Shown: piece after piece, positions 1 to 10,897 of the stretch
Numbering within the stretch: the stretch's first letter is position 1
How the letters are laid out: the number at the start of each line of letters is the position of its first letter
Assembly (NCBI GenBank): GCA_030544215.1
Contig: JARZZO010000003.1
Coordinates: 21,895,879 to 21,959,878 of the forward strand
Direction: 5' to 3'
Source of the DNA: Zantedeschia hybrid cultivar
Taxonomy: Eukaryota; Streptophyta; Magnoliopsida; Alismatales; Araceae
DNA: 64,000 nucleotides
Notes under the pieces: generated by a model
Databases searched by the model: none
What the model was told of the DNA's origin: nothing
Seen by the model: only the letters and a program-made list of their open reading frames with translations
Position numbers and translations under genes: made by a program

Positions 1-95
1 CCTTCTTGTCAGTGCCTACACAGAATTGCAGATATGAGATACACATCCAGTATCTAATACCCATGATGTACAATCTCTTATTGACAAGTTTATAT
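1..95 (-). pseudogene. copia aspartic protease, N-terminal edge
   Basis: Minus-strand translation gives SWVLDTGCVSHIC, the active-site block of copia proteases (Asp-Thr-Gly; the family usually has SWVLDTGCGSHIC). A stop follows a few codons later, before the window edge. The protease cleaves the Gag-Pol polyprotein in intact relatives. Confidence 0.75.
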
Positions 96-129
96 CTATC
101 ATATAGATACCTGAAGCGTCCTGCTGCTT

Positions 130-945
130 CACAGTTCCTTGAGCCATGTCCTTGAGGTATTCTTTGCAATTCCTCTTCTAATGCCCTTTCTGGTGACAGT
201 AGAAGCAATCACCTTTCTCAGCACTTTTACCTTTGTTTTTCTTGACAACCTTTTCCTTTTTCTGAATCTTGTTCTTATTCTTTCGAAAAGCTTGGACTGT
301 AAGTCGTTTTATGTTGGTCTTACCAACCATGAGGACTTGGGTTTATCCTTCACAAGGTTCCCCTCAGCAGTCTTTAACATGTTCAGCAGTTCAGCTAAGG
401 TGGCCTGGATCTTGTTCATGTTAAAAATTAATGATGAACTGAACATATGACGGTGGAAGTGAAGAAAACACGAGGTCTGTGTGCATCTCCTTGGGAAGTG
501 TAATCCCAAGAGCATCCTACCTCTCCACCCACTCAATCATCTTCAGCACGTAATTCTGTACTGAAGTTCCTTCTGCCATCTGAGCCTTGAACAGATTCTT
601 TGATATCTCATATCGTTTGATTCTGCTCTACTCACCAAATAGCTACTTCAAATGGAGCATGATGGATCTAGCATCCATATCTTCATGTTGCCTCTGCAAC
701 TCATTGCTCATAGAGGCTAACATGTAGCATTGGGCCATGGTGGAATCTTCCTTTCATTTTTCATACGCTATCATTTCCTCCTCTGGAGCATCTAATGCTG
801 GCTCAGCAGGAGGTTCATTATCCAAGACGTAGGCAATCTGCTCAGACCTGAGGACTATCTTCAAGTTTCTGAGCCAGTCTGAGTAATTGGTGCCTGTCAA
901 AAGGTTGGCATCAAGTATGCCTCGCAATAGGTTATGGTGCGACAT
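130..945 (-). pseudogene. copia Gag (UBN2-type) with zinc knuckle, disrupted
   Basis: The ATG at 945-943 opens a frame typical of plant copia Gag, with the N-terminal block LLTGTNYSDWLRNLK. Further blocks follow in shifted or interrupted frames, including NMNKIQATLAELLNMLKTAE near 400. A C-x2-C-x4-H-x4-C zinc knuckle lies near 215-150 (CFYCHQKGH then KRNC). Within the knuckle the usual Trp is a stop codon. At least two other stops or frameshifts break the region, one near 754 and one near 650. Gag would form the virus-like particle and bind RNA. This copy cannot make it. Confidence 0.8.
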
Positions 946-3263
946 TCTCGCCTACAGGAGATAATCAATTGATAATTAGCAGATATTCAGATTAACTAAA
1001 ACAAGATATGGTCTTTTATTATCTAGTTTTACTCCTACTAATTTTCGACGGACTGTATAAGCTTCAGATATACAGAACGGGAGACACCGACTGTCTCCTA
1101 GTGGGGATCAGAATCTCCAAGCATCACAGTATGACCTCAGGTAAACACGTAGTATCATACCGCTATCTCAGAGCAATCATCTCATGATAATTGCAACTCC
1201 TTGCAATATCCGATCATATTTCGGCTCCGAAGTTTAATGGTCCCGGGTAAACACAGTAGACCATTATCCCCGGTCTAAGCTTTACCATCAATACGTGACA
1301 GAGTAAAGTAGAAATATAGTTTCCGGGTAAACACGTAGATAACTATATCATTCCTCTACTCTTATCCAAAGGCATCTAATGCCATGATCGACAGTCCTCT
1401 CAACAGACAATGGCAGTCCTCGGGTAAACACATAGTATCTGCCATGACTGAATTAAGTTCTGTTGATCATATTGATGGAGAGCCACGCGGTGCATTCTCA
1501 ATGACTCGCGCTACGGCTTAGAGTTTGTAACGAAGGTTTTACTTATTTAGTTTGGTCTCATCCTAGGTGATAGTATTAAATATATCGAATATATTATAAA
1601 TACTAATAACCTAGCAAATATTAAGCACACGCATCACATACATGTCATTAGTGTCGTCATGGACGGCACTGCGGTTTGACTTGAGCCAGACAGTCAAACG
1701 CACACACATGCACAATATAACAACTTATATCATGAGTCTGCAAACCCATGGATTCAATGAACTCCTTCATTTTCATCTGGTCGGCAGTTGTGGATCATCC
1801 TCGCTCCGTGCACACCCACCTCGATCAAATTACATCATAATTCTCAATTACATAATAATTCAAAGGAGGAAGCCTTATGGCGATTACATCGAGGAGGAAA
1901 GTAGAAGTACAATGGAATATGAGAGGGAGAGGTTCGTAGACTTCTATTTATTAATAAACAATAAATCACACAATCACATTCCACATCCACAATTAATGCT
2001 CGTCTATGACCACCATGTGTTTTAGTTAAACAAACCACACATGAATTGCACATCAAATGGCTAAATAAAATTTTCGAAAATAACTAATTTTGGGTTTCAT
2101 AAAACCAGGGACCAATCAAAAATTGGATTTAGAATTTTCGAAAACTTTTACAGTTTAAACATGCTAATTTAAATCAAATTCAAACAAGCAGTTATAACAC
2201 ATCATATGCATAAAAATTCTAAAATTTAAATATCTAGAATATTCCATGCAAATATGACAAGCTTAATCTAACTATTAGATTAATAAAGTCATTAAACAAC
2301 TAGATTAATCATTATCTTATTAAAATCTAACATTTAGATTATCTAGTTATAAATAATCATCAATTCAACATTTAAATCAATAATTAATTATAACTATAAA
2401 CTTCAATTAAGATAATGACGTTAATCAATTGCAATGGGTCTCAAAAGGTTAAATTGAATAAGAAATTTGATTTCAAAACATTTTTGAAAATATAAAGTTT
2501 AAAACAATTTAATCTTATTAAAATCGGGGTTTTAAAACCATCCAGGTGGCTCAGCCCACCCGTGGCTGAACCATGGCTCAGCCCAGCTGAGCCATGGACT
2601 CTGACCAGGGTGCTTGGCTCGGGCCAGGGGGGGGGGGGGGGGTCCATGGGCTCAAACCCGGTCTTAGCCCGGCCCCCCGGTTCGGTCGGACCGTGCGGCT
2701 AGGGAACCCTAGCCGCACGAGCCCGAGCCCTCCCCCTTCACCCCCGGCGGCGCCTCGTTGCAGGAAGCCGTGGGGGAAGGGGAGTGTGGCCGGCGACGGC
2801 ACCATTGCCTGGGGCCACCGGACCGTCGCCGATCACCCCCACCGGTGCCGTACGATGCCGTTAAAGCTTCCTCCCCCCCTTTTGTTCCCTTTAAAATTCT
2901 ATGGAACCGTGGGAAGGGGAGGGCTTCAACGGCCGGTCACCACCAGCAAAGCCTCATCGGCGGCATGGGTGATGTCGGCGGTGGCCAGTAGAACCCCCTG
3001 GTCGTACCAGGTTCCTTCTTTGATGCCTAGCATCTAAAAAAAAATCACCCGTGCAACATCCTTTGAGTGCCGTTCTTCGTCCCACAAAGAACACGAGATA
3101 TCCCAAAAAAAAAATTTACGATTTCGCAGAAATAAAATTAATATAATTAATTTTATCCATCTCATGAATATTATTTCTCCAACATAATCATAAAAATTGC
3201 ATGGAATATAACTAGAAAATTAAATTTCAGAATCCGAAACGGCGAAGAACACAGTGATAACCT
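946..3263 (-). other. copia 5' leader, about 2.3 kb, non-coding
   Basis: The stretch between primer-binding site and gag ATG is unusually long for a copia element and holds no convincing coding frame. It contains an AT-rich half (about 2040-2540), a GC-rich block (2540-3010) with a long run of G near 2627-2642, and the four stem-loops described separately at 1129-1445. Frames reported in the GC-rich block on both strands look like compositional shadows. An older insertion hidden in the leader is possible, but I found no terminal repeats to prove it. Confidence 0.55.
1129..1445 (-). ncRNA. four stem-loops with conserved loop and variable stems in the copia leader
   Basis: Four copies of a loop reading CGGGTAAACACGTAGTA on the plus strand, with small changes, are each enclosed by a different inverted repeat. 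Stems are GTATGA/TCATAC (1129-1134, 1155-1160), TAATGGTC/GACCATTA (1235-1242, 1259-1266), ATATAGTT/AACTATAT (1314-1321, 1341-1348) and ATGGCAG/CTGCCAT (1410-1416, 1439-1445). Each stem pairs perfectly, yet the four stem sequences are unrelated. This is the signature of a folded RNA whose loop is what matters. They lie about 180 to 500 nt upstream of the gag ATG in transcript sense, where packaging or translation signals of retroelements usually sit. Function is inferred. Confidence 0.65.
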
Positions 3264-3277
3264 GGCTCTGATACCAA
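3264..3277 (-). promoter_or_regulatory. primer-binding site, initiator tRNA-Met
   Basis: On the minus strand this reads TTGGTATCAGAGCC directly after the LTR end. It is the standard plant copia primer-binding site, complementary to the 3' end of initiator tRNA-Met. It primes minus-strand DNA synthesis and sets the element's orientation. Confidence 0.92.
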
Positions 3278-4829
3278 TGTTGGGATCGCTGTGTCGGGAT
3301 CCGACCGAAAAACGCAGCAGAATAATATGTTCGGGATCGGATCCATCCTGTTTCGATCGTTAAAATAAAACCAGAGAAAATCGAGTTCACCTTGCGCGGA
3401 TTCGAATCCGCGTTCGTTTTCCGGTTTTGTCGGAGCGATGCGGCAAGTCGCGCAGATGCCCGACCTCTAGCGGTATCCATGCGGTTCTCCTCGCGATGGA
3501 TCGTCCTCGCTTCCTCGCTCGCTACGGCGTTCGTAGATCCCGTCTGGCTGCGCGTAATCTGCCGCGACATGCGGATTCTAAATCTCCCATCGGACGGAAG
3601 CCGGAGCAGTCGGGAACCGCACGCCCAGAAGAGAGAGAAAGAGAGAAAGAACGAATGACGGCTAGGTCAAGGTTGCTGGCCCCGGACGTAGAATCAGTTC
3701 TTTTATAAGAAGTCAGTTTGAAGTTTTTCATAAAAACCCAGACTTATCCGAAATCCTGTCGGATTATCCATCGACTTGAAAACCATTTGCGTGTGACCCT
3801 CTAGGCCCAAATACCAGTCTAGTTAATAGCCCATTAAGTCCAGTAACCCTTTACTGACCCACTGAATTAATTAATATCCTTATATTCAATTAATCAGCCG
3901 AATTTAATGTCCCACAATAAATTCGGACGGACTGCCGATCACGTTGGATGTCAAGCAACATCGCGTGATCTTGGATGGCACTGGGGTTATCGTAACCCTC
4001 TATTGGAACCTTTCTGTCATCGGTTAGCGCACGGATATATCCTTCATCCGTGCAATGTTCTCGAATCGACCTAGGGCATGATTTTTTGTTAAACCCTATT
4101 TGGTCGATTCACTTGAATCAGATGCCGCTAATATGAATCCGATAACTCCTTATCGATTACAAAGTCCGCCCTGGCCAGCGACTTTAAGCGCATCATTTCC
4201 GGAACATTCTCTCTCAAACTACCGAGAGCGGATGATCCCGTATTGAACACACAATTACCTTCGAGGGCATTTCCCTAAACCCGATCGCTTGACTTATTGA
4301 TAACCCATGGTTAGGGATTCGTTCGTCAAGGTCAAAGCTCAGAAACCTACCAACAAGATATCTTTGGAGTCTCAGGTCCAAGGATCATCCACGCAACCGT
4401 GACAAATGAATCGAGCTGGTTAACAGTGAGGTGATTACCATCCAGCGATTCATAGTTGAATCAGTTCAGTGAACTCATTCACCAATGAGCACCTATAGGT
4501 TCAGCATAGTGTCTCCACACAAGTGACTTATGGGATCAGTCACCCTCATCATATGAGCTGAAGTAACCTCTACTAGTCTATCCAGATGTTCGATGTCCTA
4601 TCTCAAACATCCTATGACTAGGAACAATTAAGAACATGTGTTTATAAGTCTTCGGTCCCGTAATTATGATCTTGTCATAATCTGAAGACTATTGCACATG
4701 TTCATGGACTTCATTGTGATACGATAAACACAGATCGAATTAATTACACACAATGTATTATTGTCATTTATTAATAATCTGAATAAGTACATAGTATCGG
4801 ATTGGCTTTGAGACCATCTAATACTAACA
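3278..4829 (-). repeat. copia 5' LTR (1552 bp)
   Basis: Plus-strand ends are TGTTGGGATC and ACTAACA, so on the minus strand the LTR runs TGTTAGTATT to CCCAACA. The inner boundary is fixed by the adjacent primer-binding site. Several stretches match the LTRs at 28413-30087 and 17625-18880, including the block with GTGTCTCCACACAAGTGACT, which occurs once here and three times in the 28.4-kb copy. Confidence 0.88.
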
Positions 4830-4954
4830 AAAAGGGGGGTGTTAGCCCTAGTGCGTATGACCTGTGGCCGAGATGGCCTCTAATGCTTATTACGTAATGT
4901 GTAGTAGCAAGCAGATCCGAAATCTGAGAACTGAAGAAAAAAACAAGAAACTGC

Positions 4955-5106
4955 CTGAATCGTGTCGCTGTTGGTCGACGCTATTCAAACAAAATGTTAT
5001 TTTTTTGCAGAATCTCAGGTAGCAAACATCAGAGAAAATTGCTTGAAAGGCGTCGAGTACAGATGACGCGTTATAAAACTGGCCGTTGTTCCTAGACGCT
5101 TTTCAG
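4955..5106. repeat. 34-bp inverted-motif array A (3 copies), Tat leader
   Basis: Dyads at 4955-4988, 5043-5076 and 5073-5106. Each has 12-bp arms around GGCGTC-type and GACGC cores with a 10-bp spacer. The third has a degenerate left arm but keeps the spacing and a clean right arm. The second and third overlap with a 30-bp offset. They are the counterparts of the dyads at 34333-34575. Confidence 0.75.
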
Positions 5107-5375
5107 GTCGCAGAATCAACAATTAAGGAGGAATATCTGGATTGATTCCTCCTCAAACAAACAGGATGAAAGTAGTAAATAATCGGCTCATGCGATTCTT
5201 TTTTTTTATTTTATTTTTAACAGGATAATTTCATCAGATAAACAACTAAAATATCAATCAATCACACAATCTTCTTATCACAACCACAACTTTCCAATCA
5301 ATCAAATAGGGAGGGCAAGATCTTTCCACAAGGGTGTGCACGTGGTGCACGTAGGAATAACAATTAAATTAAAAA

Positions 5376-5391
5376 CTCACCGATCGGTGAG
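5376..5391. promoter_or_regulatory. 16-bp perfect palindrome in Tat leader (possible dimerisation signal)
   Basis: CTCACCGATCGGTGAG is its own reverse complement. The same position in the outer element (34056-34071) reads CTCACCAATTGGTGAG. The two central-base changes are matched on both sides, so self-complementarity is kept. It lies about 100 nt downstream of the primer-binding region, where retroviral dimerisation-initiation palindromes occur. Confidence 0.5.
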
Positions 5392-5500
5392 GGTGTGTCG
5401 AGAGACACAGGTAGTGCACAGAGGGTGCCCGATTGATGAAAAGCAAGAACAAAGATTAAAAGATGGCGAGACCAAGTCCCACCGTGATCGTCAAAAAGCT

Positions 5501-6763
5501 ATGAGTGCTCAAATCCGGTGTGTGATTTTCATGAGGATTATGTTGATTATGTGACAAATAAACCTATTAAAAACTAAGTGAATGTGATCGCCATAAACTT
5601 TTAACTGAAAAGTTACAAAAGAAAAGATTGATCGCCTACCTATTTCGGAATTAGGAGATGTTGGAGTCTTTGATTCTCCTCCTTTAGCTGGCTGAAGGAA
5701 AAGTGCCCTTCTGACTTTGTTCTTGCTTTGGATGCTTATCGGACTTTGAAGATCATCCAGGTTGATTCCCTCTTTCTTTGATCTTCTTAATCTCCTTTTG
5801 TACGTTGCAAGAAACAAGATGAAAGAAAATAATAAGAACTCAAGTAAAGGTGGTATCTATTTTAATGAAGATTTTGATCATGCAACTTGAACAAAGAATT
5901 CACTTGTTTAATAGTCTTTTAAACCCCTTTAAACAAATAGGTTTGAAATTATGCTAGTGAGTGTGTGTTGCATGAAGTGATGTGATGAATGAGATTTTGA
6001 ACTAATATGATGATGAAACAAATAGAGATTAATAAAAAGAACTAAATTGGATGGCCCCTGGGAAGCCTTGGTTCTTGAAAGTTCTTGAATGGACGAAGAC
6101 CGGATGAAGAAAGGATGCAGACTCCTGGAAGTAGCAGCAGCGTCTCGATCTTTCAACGTTTGGACGTCGTCTCTCTCAAAGAATCGTACCGATAATCACC
6201 AATTATCACTATCATCACTAACTTTTTAATGACCAAAGGGTTGGGTATTTATAGGCTTTAAGTTCACGCATTCGCGATTACTTACAGATTAACATGAAGA
6301 GTTTGAAGTTAATCCAATTAAGAAACAGATGAACGCAGCCTGATTCATCTTTATTTGTAATTATCAAAAACACGTCGCCCATGGGAGACGTCTTTTAGCT
6401 TAATTAGGATAAGGATAAACATCGGGAAGAAGAAGCAAAATCAGCTTAGGAAACCTAAATGGCGTCGTGCATGGCAGACGCCTTTTAGTTTATTAATAAA
6501 TTAATTAAAAATCAAAATAAGAATAAAACCTAAAAGGCGTCTTTACAGGTCGACGTCTTTTAGAATTTTTCATATTTGATTAAAAATATGAGTTTAAATG
6601 AATTTTATTAATAAACTTAAATTATGTATGTCTGACCGATGTCATTTAGATAATTAATTCAGAAAGATAATAAAAATTAACTAATGATTAAATATTAGAC
6701 CATTTTGAGGCATTATTATATGATATGAAATTTACTCAAAAATGATGTCAAAATTAGCATGTC
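5501..6763 (-). repeat. Tat LTR, diverged copy
   Basis: Homologous to 32611-33943. The right end is sharp (reverse complement TGTAGACATG). The left boundary, about 5501, is placed by comparison with the CTACA end of the 5' LTR at 33943 and is uncertain by a few bases because this copy has small indels there. Confidence 0.65.
6366..6563. repeat. 34-bp inverted-motif array B (3 copies), Tat LTR
   Basis: Dyads at 6366-6399, 6455-6488 and 6530-6563, each 12 + 10 + 12 bp. Examples of arms are CTAAAAGGCGTC and GACGTCTTTTAG. They correspond to the upstream-of-TATA array at 32799-33097. Confidence 0.85.
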
Positions 6764-7081
6764 TACAACGTCATCCTCGACAAACGCCATTCAGGCGACA
6801 GGACGAGGTCGTACTCTGGCAGAATATCTGAATCGCATCGTTCAACCAAGACGCCATTCAGACGACATGACCGGGGCTGTGCACATGTGCCCCAGCGCCC
6901 GCATATACGGCACAGCAGCAATCTATCTAAATGGCATCCGTATAGCCCGACGCCGTTCTAAATGGCGTCGTACACCCCATACATCATTTAGAAGGCATGC
7001 CCCAGACCCATTGGGGCCCAAACCAAGGGGTCTGGCTCCGAAACTGACCCGATAATTATACACGAAAGCTCAGTCCTTACA
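6764..7081 (-). repeat. chromovirus 3' LTR fragment, minus strand
   Basis: The reverse complement begins TGTAAGGACTGAGC at 7081 and resembles the first 300 bp of the solo LTR that ends at 10897. It is cut at 6764, where the Tat LTR begins. It directly abuts, on the internal side, the sequence CTTAAGGTGGGGAGGA (reverse complement of about 7082-7097), typical of the end of pol in plant chromoviruses. Three 34-bp dyads lie inside. Confidence 0.7.
6828..6991. repeat. 34-bp inverted-motif array C (3 copies), chromovirus LTR fragment
   Basis: Dyads at 6828-6861, 6927-6960 and 6958-6991; the last two overlap with a 31-bp offset. Several arms show CG-to-TG or CG-to-CA decay (GGCATC for GGCGTC) while keeping the exact spacing. 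Confidence 0.8.
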
Positions 7082-7488
7082 TCCTCCCCACCTTAAGAAA
7101 ATTTCGCCCTTGAAATTGTAACCGCTCGAATGACAACCACTGTTGACAATTCCACACCGGTAACATGGTTCACATCAATCGCCCTCACTAATCACACTCC
7201 TCCATAGGACTCCGTATAATCGGTTGATCTCATTAACACTAAGCTAACCACGTTCTATGATTCTACAAACACTGATGGACTAATACTACAATTCATTAGC
7301 CTTACGAGGCACATATTCCAAAATTGATTCTCCATCATGTCTAAAATACATAAAAAGTGCCATAAGAGCTCACAACTACAACCTAAAAGATAAGACAAAA
7401 GTCTTCATCTCGCCCAGCATCTCGGACCTCTTCTAAGAAAACACACAACACCGCTCTAGGTCCTGGGCTACTTCTAACCACTTGGCTC
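7082..7488 (-). other. chromovirus internal remnant, non-coding
   Basis: The right part has no open frame. The left edge carries the pol-end motif next to the 3' LTR. The rest is consistent with an untranslated tail or a heavily mutated end of pol. No reverse transcriptase or integrase motif is visible. Confidence 0.4.
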
Positions 7489-7992
7489 CTAACCTATCTC
7501 ATTCTTCTGGGGACAGTTTCTCACAAGATGTCCCTTCTTACCACAGCCAAAACAGCTACCAGTGACCAATGGACATATCCGATCACCAAGTTGCCTACCA
7601 AAACGGGGACAATGATCTGCCGCATCATGACCCGCTTCCTGCTGTTTGCTAGCCACAGTCTGCATCTGCCGAACCGAACTGTCTTCGTCTTCATCATAAA
7701 GCATCCCCTGGAATCCGGACCCAAAGGAACTTGAACGGTCTGTCAAAAGAATCGCCGATTTGTTCTTGCTCTATTGCTGCCCTTGTGCTGACCGCTCCAT
7801 CTCTTTCACTATTTGTTGGAATTGGGTCTCCACTGCTGCTGCGCACCGAACTACTGATGCAAGATCACTACAACAATGGGATGCCACCATTCCCCTCAGA
7901 TCGTATCGGAGTCCATCCACAAATCTCTCCGTTCGACGTTCCTCATTCTCAGATATATGTAGAATGAACCTTCCCACAGCCACAAATTTCAT
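7489..7992 (-). pseudogene. chromovirus Gag fragment with zinc knuckle
   Basis: Minus-strand frames contain the gypsy Gag block ERRTERFVDGLRYDLRG (7992-7771) and, after a frame change, the zinc knuckle CFGCGKKGHLVRNC (near 7550). Capsid-type Gag followed by a CCHC knuckle is the standard order. Almost all of pol is missing: only about 400 bp separate the knuckle from the 3' LTR, so the copy is either internally deleted or a pol-less derivative. Confidence 0.7.
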
Positions 7993-8060
7993 CTGATATT
8001 CAAAGTGAATCCCCTAAGCTCTTATAAATTCTCTCTCCCAATACTCATGCCTACCAAGCT

Positions 8061-8339
8061 CTAACACTCGCCGAGTACGTGGAGAAGGAGGCTCACGTCT
8101 ATGTAGCTCCTGAACATCATCATCATCATTAGACTAAGTCCAACCTCCTTCTTCATCATCATCTTCCCACTGGCAACTTTGTAGATCATGTGTTCTTCCC
8201 TCTTTTTGTCAACAACTTTGTTTAAGCATACTTCCTTTAAACTTTTCAAGTGTTGAGCCATCTTGGTCCTGACCTTTCTGGAAATATTTTTAGACCTAAT
8301 GACTTCATTATATCTAACTGTTTTTTCTCTTGCAAGCTG
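8061..8339 (-). pseudogene. hAT-like BED zinc-finger protein fragment, downstream part
   Basis: The minus-strand frame beyond the solo LTR continues with a basic helical stretch (SKNISRKVRTKMAQHLKSL) of the kind that follows BED fingers in plant hAT-derived proteins. Together with 10898-11030 it makes one open frame if the solo LTR and one target duplicate are removed. The end runs into a CAT/ATG trinucleotide repeat. No transposase catalytic region is visible. Confidence 0.5.
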
Positions 8340-9491
8340 TGTAACGACCCGCCACCCTATAATCGGAAACCCGATTACTAAATGGGTATCAGATCATTAT
8401 GTACGGGTTCACACCCGGATCTCATACGACACGTCTGGAGAAGTAAGCGTTAAACAAGGCTAAATATAACAATCTCACGGACTTCAAGGAAAGTACAAGT
8501 GCGTAGGAAGGAAATTAATAATGTCCGTACACAGTCCAACAATAATTACATGGTCCAAAGAATTAAATAAGTACAGGCAGAAGCAAAGTACAACAACATC
8601 GGGGCATACCCCGGAACAAAGATAGTTGTTGGCCCGCACACCGAGGAGAACACCACACGCCGCCACTGGCCAAGAAGTCTACACCTGAAACCGCAGGGAG
8701 TGAGCCACAACAGAATTAGACTCAGTAGGTATCATCCGATCCCCGCCTCCCACACCCACACCCACAAGTATAATAATACAAAATGAAGGCAATTTAAGTA
8801 AAGCAGTAAACACAACTCCCAAAACCCGATATGGAACATACGTATTAGTAATGCAACAGGCACAGTCCTAAGCAGTTCAAGTAACCCAACTCAATACCAT
8901 AATTTATAACCAAGGATCCGGCTAAACGATTAAACCACACTGTCGACCGCATACAAACGTCGCCTCACAACACCACCAACGCCCACGCCTGTCCACCCCT
9001 ACGGTGTTCCGGGCACCGTAGGGTGAGGCAGTGAGTCAAACTAGGACTAACTGGGACTAGTGAACCACCACCGCCCAGTTACGTGTGTACACAAGCAGTC
9101 TAGACCACTGTCCTATCAGCCGGACTTCCCTCAACCCCAGGCCTCGGCGCTTCAAGAGGGCCCTGGGGACCGGCGAAACCCCCCTCAAGCCGAAGCTATA
9201 GGGACTACCCGCAACCCTAACCTCCTGGCTCACATCAGGCCAAAGGGCGAAGGATACCACTCGTAACCTCGATATCTCAGGTTACATCAGGCCTAGTGGC
9301 GAAAGGGTAAACTCCAGCAACACCACACCCGGCTTCATAATAAGAAACACGCCGGAAACTGCCACCACAAACTAGGAAAACACCGACCCGCTGAGACCAA
9401 ACAGTAACCCCTCGGATAGCGCGCTGACTACTCCGGCCCGACTGGCTCTAGGTGGTTCTGCTTCCCCCAGCCATAGGTGAAACACTAACAT

Positions 9492-9556
9492 GTACCCCTC
9501 CCGCACCGGTACGGCAACATTGCCACACAAACACCGTGTCCCTCCCACACCGATAC
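9492..9556 (-). ncRNA. two constant-loop hairpins in the chromovirus LTR
   Basis: Minus-strand sense: stem GTACC/GGTAC around loop GGTGCGGGAGG (9492-9512), and stem GTATC/GACAC, one mismatch, around loop GGTGTGGGAGG (9536-9556). They are the counterparts of the three hairpins at 21432-21542 in the plus-strand copy. Confidence 0.55.
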
Positions 9557-9739
9557 GAGGTGTATAAACGCAAACCACAATTATTCTAACTCCACAATCG
9601 CATAAACACATACACATACGATGCGATCCCGATCATACAGAAATCTGCGGCCTCGATGTATGATTTTAAGCATGCACTTTAATCGAACTATCTAATAGTG
9701 TAAACACATATTAATATCATGAATTAATGTGATTCTGTC

Positions 9740-9990
9740 TTGAATCGTGTCGCCCGTGGGCGATGTCATTCAAGAATCATAAACTGGTTCATATAAAATT
9801 GGCCTCAGAACATGGCCTAAAAGGCGTCGTGCATGGCAGTCATCTTTTAAAATGCGTCGTTTTATCTAGACGCCATTCAAACAGAACTCTTTTCTCACAG
9901 AAACCCCTTTCGGGACATTTCTGGCCTAAATGGCGTCGTCTTATCCCAACACCATTTTAAATGGCGTCGCCCTAGCCCGACGCCATTCAG
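9740..9990. repeat. 34-bp inverted-motif array D (5 copies), chromovirus solo LTR
   Basis: Dyads at 9740-9773, 9817-9850, 9847-9880, 9926-9959 and 9957-9990. Two pairs overlap with offsets of 30 and 31 bp. Typical arms are CTAAATGGCGTC and GACGCCATTCAG. Some arms are degenerate (9839-9850, 9948-9959) but the 10-bp spacer is invariant. Confidence 0.88.
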
Positions 9991-10568
9991 AGCCAAAAAT
10001 TTTGTTTCCTGCAATCCAACCCAAACCTCAAAATAGGGTTCCCTCTATCCCAAAATTATCCCAAAAAAACCCAAAAATAGGAAATGAAGGGGGGAATCCA
10101 ATTTACCACATGAAACACACTAATTCCCATTTCATAAAAATGACCATTTTCACTAAAAAGCCCCTTAATATGCTCATTCTACCCAAATCTCCATACACGT
10201 ATCATGCTTTAAAGCGGGAAACACGGATGATACAACCCAATTACATGCAAGCATCGTCCCCCTACCGGTTACTTGAACTCCTCCTAGCTCCGTGCCGCCG
10301 AACTGCCACACCGCAAACTGCCACCGGTACCTCCGAGGACGCTGTCATTCCGCCGGGACGTCGGCCGCCGCCCGGAGAATGAAGTGTCGCAGATGAAGTG
10401 GTGGTGGTAGTGGTGAGAGGTAGAGAGGTGTTGGAGTGGTGGAAGAGGTGGAAGGGGAAGGGGAAAGGAAAGAGGGAATAAGAGGGGGTCGAAGAGAGGG
10501 AAGAGAGAGAGTGAGAAGGAGAGAATGAGAGAAAGGAGGAAAGGCTCGCGAGGTCAAACTGAAATTGG

Positions 10569-10808
10569 TTAAAACGCGTCGTGCTAGACAGACGCCTATC
10601 AGCTGACATGACGGGCCGTAGTTTGACAGAGACTCTGAAACGCGTCGTCCACCCAAGACGTTGTTTAGACGACAAGACCGGGGCCATACTCTCGCGGCCC
10701 AAAGCCAGCCCACGTGGTGCCCACGTGGCACAACAGCAACCCAGCTAAATGGCGTCTACACAACACGACGCCATTTGAAAGGTGTCGTAAACCCTAGACG
10801 TCGTTTAG
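10569..10808. repeat. 34-bp inverted-motif array E (4 copies), chromovirus solo LTR
   Basis: Dyads at 10569-10602, 10635-10668, 10745-10778 and 10775-10808; the last two overlap with a 30-bp offset. In transcript (minus) sense they lie near the LTR start, upstream of the pyrimidine-rich tract. Confidence 0.88.
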
Positions 10809-10897
10809 AAGGCACACCCCATACCCATCAGGGCCCAAACCTGGGGGTCCGGCCCAAAACCGACCCGATAACTGAACCAGAATCCTCAATCCTTACA

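Larger units (their letters stand above)
1..4829 (-). mobile_element. Ty1/copia retrotransposon, 5' part, minus strand
   Basis: Read on the minus strand, this holds a 5' LTR (4829 to 3278), a primer-binding site complementary to initiator tRNA-Met, a leader of about 2.3 kb, a gag region (945 to about 130) and the start of the protease (about 95 to 1). The rest of pol and the 3' LTR lie beyond the left edge, so target duplication and LTR divergence cannot be checked. The coding part has several stops and frameshifts, so this copy is dead. The right end abuts a minus-strand Tat element, and the copia element probably inserted into that element's leader. Two related LTRs occur at 28413-30087 and 17625-18880. 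Confidence 0.85.
4830..6763 (-). mobile_element. Tat-like Ty3/gypsy element, 5' LTR and leader only, minus strand
   Basis: The reverse complement of 6763 downwards matches the start of the outer Tat LTR at 32611, beginning TGTAGACATGCTAATTTTGA. Matching continues through the LTR end (about 5501), the primer-binding region and the leader as far as 4830, where the copia element begins. It therefore represents the 5' end of a second, older Tat copy. It shares the inverted 34-bp motifs and the leader palindrome with the outer element but is clearly more diverged. No coding part is present. Confidence 0.8.
8340..10897 (-). mobile_element. chromovirus solo LTR (2558 bp) with perfect target duplication
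   Basis: Plus-strand ends are TGTAACGACC (8340) and CCTTACA (10897). The flanks are AGCTG at 8335-8339 and AGCTG at 10898-10902, a perfect 5-bp duplication. With no internal region between, this is a solo LTR formed by LTR-LTR recombination. It interrupts a hAT-like frame. It contains nine 34-bp dyads, two constant-loop hairpins, and a pyrimidine-rich tract in transcript sense (10400-10550). Confidence 0.92.

Noticed and set aside
2594..3037. 147-codon frame in the copia leader
   Set aside because: Crosses a long G-run in a GC-rich block, no domain, non-coding leader context.
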